Below, in pieces: positions 62,453-64,000 of a DNA stretch of 64,000 bases. A program made the translations under genes and the position numbers. Source of the stretch: CAWGCE01 sp964480915 (GTDB lineage Bacteria > Planctomycetota > Planctomycetia > Pirellulales > Pirellulaceae); contig CAYZRS010000014.1 in NCBI GenBank assembly GCA_964480915.1, positions 36,602-100,601 of the forward strand, written 5' to 3'. The notes below the pieces were generated by a model. That model made no database searches. It worked only from the letters and a program-made list of their open reading frames with translations, and was not told the origin of the DNA. Within the stretch, counting starts at the first letter, position 1. The number at the start of each line of letters is the position of its first letter.

Positions 62453-63427
62453 TTGGCAGACGGTGCACCAACAGAATCGCTGTTCGGCTGGAGCCGAAGG
62501 CGTTGTAAGAGCACGTTACCGATCCTGGCAGCGATCATGGTAATGATGTGCAGCCAAGCGGCGCACGCACAAGCCTCCTACGCCACCGCGGTAACCGCCG
62601 ACGGTACGAGTGACAAGTTGGCTCGTAGCGAAGCGGTTCGAGCTCTGCCCTACAACCGCCTTCGTCCCGAAGTCGCAAAACGTATCCACGATGTCGTCTC
62701 GCATCCGACCGTCTTTCGTCGGTTGCCCGTTTCCACGATCGAGGCAGACCCCGATCTGTTTGTGTTCCTTGTTCGAAATCCGGAAGTCGTCATTGGAATC
62801 TGGAAAGTGATGGGCGTGACCAGCATCGACTTGAAACGGACCGGCCAATTTCGTTTCAATGCGCATGACGGGATGGGCACCGCCAGCGAAATTGACTTGG
62901 TGTACGGAACGCCGAACATGCATGTTTACTTCGGCAAGGGGATGTACGAAGGGTCGCTGTTCAAGAACAAGGTCTTTGGTCAATGTGTGATGCTGTTGCG
63001 AAGTGTCCGTTCATCGGCTCCCGATGGTCAGACAACGATTCGCAACGTCTTGGATGTCTTTTTGAAGCTCGATAGTCCAGCGATCGACTTGGTGGCGCGG
63101 ACGTTTCAGCCTTTGTTCGTCAAAAGTGCCGACATCAACTTCACTGAGACGTCCAAGTTCTTGATGAAGCTTTCAAAAACGGCCGAAGTGAATCCGTCGG
63201 GCGTGGCCGAGCTTGCTCGAAAATTGCACGATGTGGACGTGCCAGTGCAGGACGAGTTTGTCCGGCTTGCCAATCGTGTCGGAGAGAATCGGAGCCGCCC
63301 CATTCCCTCATTCACGGCACGTCCCGCTCGTGGTGGCAGCCAGCCAGAACGTCCAGCAGTCTACATCTCGAGATCGCGTGGGCTGCAGACTTCTCGGCTC
63401 GATCACGCAGGCGAATGGACTCGTTAG
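62453..63427 (+). CDS. Hypothetical secreted protein
   Basis: The protein has 324 residues from a TTG at 62453 with a G-rich ribosome site nine bases upstream. A signal peptide (RCKSTLPILAAIMVMMCSQAAHA) is clear. The mature part has VSHPTVFRRLPVSTIEADPDLFVFL, then FVFLVRNPEVVIGIWKVMGV and FRFNAHDGMGTASEIDLVYG; it looks alpha/beta and soluble. The tail is Arg/Ser-rich and probably disordered. I do not recognise the family. It is 218 bases after the SH3-domain gene on the same strand. Confidence 0.68.
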   Translation: MADGAPTESLFGWSRRRCKSTLPILAAIMVMMCSQAAHAQASYATAVTADGTSDKLARSEAVRALPYNRLRPEVAKRIHDVVSHPTVFRRLPVSTIEADPDLFVFLVRNPEVVIGIWKVMGVTSIDLKRTGQFRFNAHDGMGTASEIDLVYGTPNMHVYFGKGMYEGSLFKNKVFGQCVMLLRSVRSSAPDGQTTIRNVLDVFLKLDSPAIDLVARTFQPLFVKSADINFTETSKFLMKLSKTAEVNPSGVAELARKLHDVDVPVQDEFVRLANRVGENRSRPIPSFTARPARGGSQPERPAVYISRSRGLQTSRLDHAGEWTR

Positions 63428-63506
63428 GGCAGAATTTCGATTGCCAAAGATGTGAACTCTGCTCTTTCTGAGCTCGATGGCGCCTCGCGGTGAGTCCTTC
63501 GTGCGC

Positions 63507-64000
63507 TTATTGCTTCACGTCAAAACAATAGATGTATTCTTGATCGCGCAGGTAGAGTTTCCCATTCGCGATCACCGGATGAGTCCAGATGCCGCCGCGA
63601 GAGCTGCGGTTTTCGCTAAGTGGCGACAGCTGAAACCGCCCACGTTCTTTCCATCCGTCGGGGCTCGCATCGACCAGGCAGACCGTCCCATCCCGTTCGT
63701 CGACGCAATAGAGCTTGCCATCGGCAAAGCCGACGGCCCCCTTGCCAAGCTTCCCGCGCTGATTCCAGATTTTTTCGCCCGATGCGAAGTCTTGGCAGAC
63801 CCAGCCGACTTTGTCTGAATGCCCGTAGAGTTTGCCATCCACAAGGATGACGCCGCCATGATGGTTCTTCATGGTCTTGTTGCTGTAGACCTCGGTTGCT
63901 TGCGAATCCTCGATTTTCACCAGCTTGCACCCAACGCCGTAACCGGCGCAGATGTAGAGACGATGGTCGTCGTAGATCGGCGTGGGGATGACGGCGACTC
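63507..64000 (-). CDS. PQQ-type beta-propeller protein, 5' end beyond window
   Basis: The frame is open through the right edge, so the start is outside; 163 residues are visible. Repeated strands such as HGGVILVDGKLYGHSDKVGWVCQDFASGEKIW, GAVGFADGKLYCVDERDGTVCLVD and HPVIANGKLYLRDQEYIYCFDV are the PQQ/BamB-like blade type (about 30 to 40 residues each). Such propellers are common in planctomycete secreted proteins. The C-terminal blade ends close to the stop. Whether it binds PQQ cannot be said: the visible part lacks the usual Trp docking signature. Confidence 0.8.
   Translation of the reverse strand, partial: VAVIPTPIYDDHRLYICAGYGVGCKLVKIEDSQATEVYSNKTMKNHHGGVILVDGKLYGHSDKVGWVCQDFASGEKIWNQRGKLGKGAVGFADGKLYCVDERDGTVCLVDASPDGWKERGRFQLSPLSENRSSRGGIWTHPVIANGKLYLRDQEYIYCFDVKQ

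Overview
The window looks like chromosomal DNA of a planctomycete, most likely order Pirellulales. The basis is gene content: a DUF1559 protein with a type IV prepilin leader, a very large secreted protein with a planctomycete-type MEPRxxLS N-terminus, a dockerin plus PEP-CTERM protein, archaeal-type tetrahydromethanopterin C1 genes (fae and a methylene-H4MPT dehydrogenase) and many GTG/TTG starts. No phage, insertion sequence or CRISPR array was seen. A run of 100 N at 33156-33255 shows this is a draft scaffold.

Layout. 1-5897: an exopolysaccharide operon with flippase (cut by the window edge), O-antigen ligase/polymerase, GT4 glycosyltransferase, SDR epimerase and WecG/TagA-type transferase. 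Three of its junctions are ATGA overlaps. 5926-6264: an orphan pilin-like protein. 6748-8895: a cupin, then prs with an overlapping minimal GlmU-like uridylyltransferase. 9195-12323: argB-argD-argF. 12339-13451: Wza-type export protein. 13574-14740: VOC protein and RNase PH. 14879-17909: an ABC importer with a THI5-like lipoprotein plus a small membrane protein. 18224-24374: a membrane-anchored hypothetical, an HTTM-like pair, a dockerin/PEP-CTERM protein, tRNA-Arg, an exported NIF3-like protein and a PilZ protein.

24562-33130: a multi-pass membrane protein, a methyltransferase and GT2 pair, then the C1 block (ATP-grasp protein divergent from fae-mtd), rdgB and citrate synthase. 33131-39224: assembly gap, WD40 protein, a 1381-residue SdrD-B-like repeat protein and a 56-residue coiled-coil ORF. 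39233-42862: CopD-like membrane protein, CCA-adding-type tRNA nucleotidyltransferase, DUF1559 pseudopilin and tRNA-Leu.

43379-54181: a Tad/Flp pilus locus: flp, a 36-residue membrane protein, cpaA, cpaB, cpaC, cpaE, cpaF, tadB, tadC, then a secreted hypothetical and a TPR protein. 54282-64000: tRNA-Ala, a flippase-like membrane protein, a receiver-like protein, leuS, map, an SH3-domain secreted protein, a secreted hypothetical and a PQQ-type beta-propeller protein that runs off the right edge.

Functionally the window mixes housekeeping genes with cell-surface machinery (polysaccharide synthesis and export, Tad pili, pseudopilins, large repeat proteins) and a formaldehyde-oxidation module. 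The less familiar parts are the small Tad-locus ORF, the long hairpin-rich spacers before cpaB and cpaF, the CpaE P-loop lacking lysine, the exported NIF3-like protein and the duplicated two-domain unit of the large surface protein. All assignments come from reading the sequence; no database search was run.
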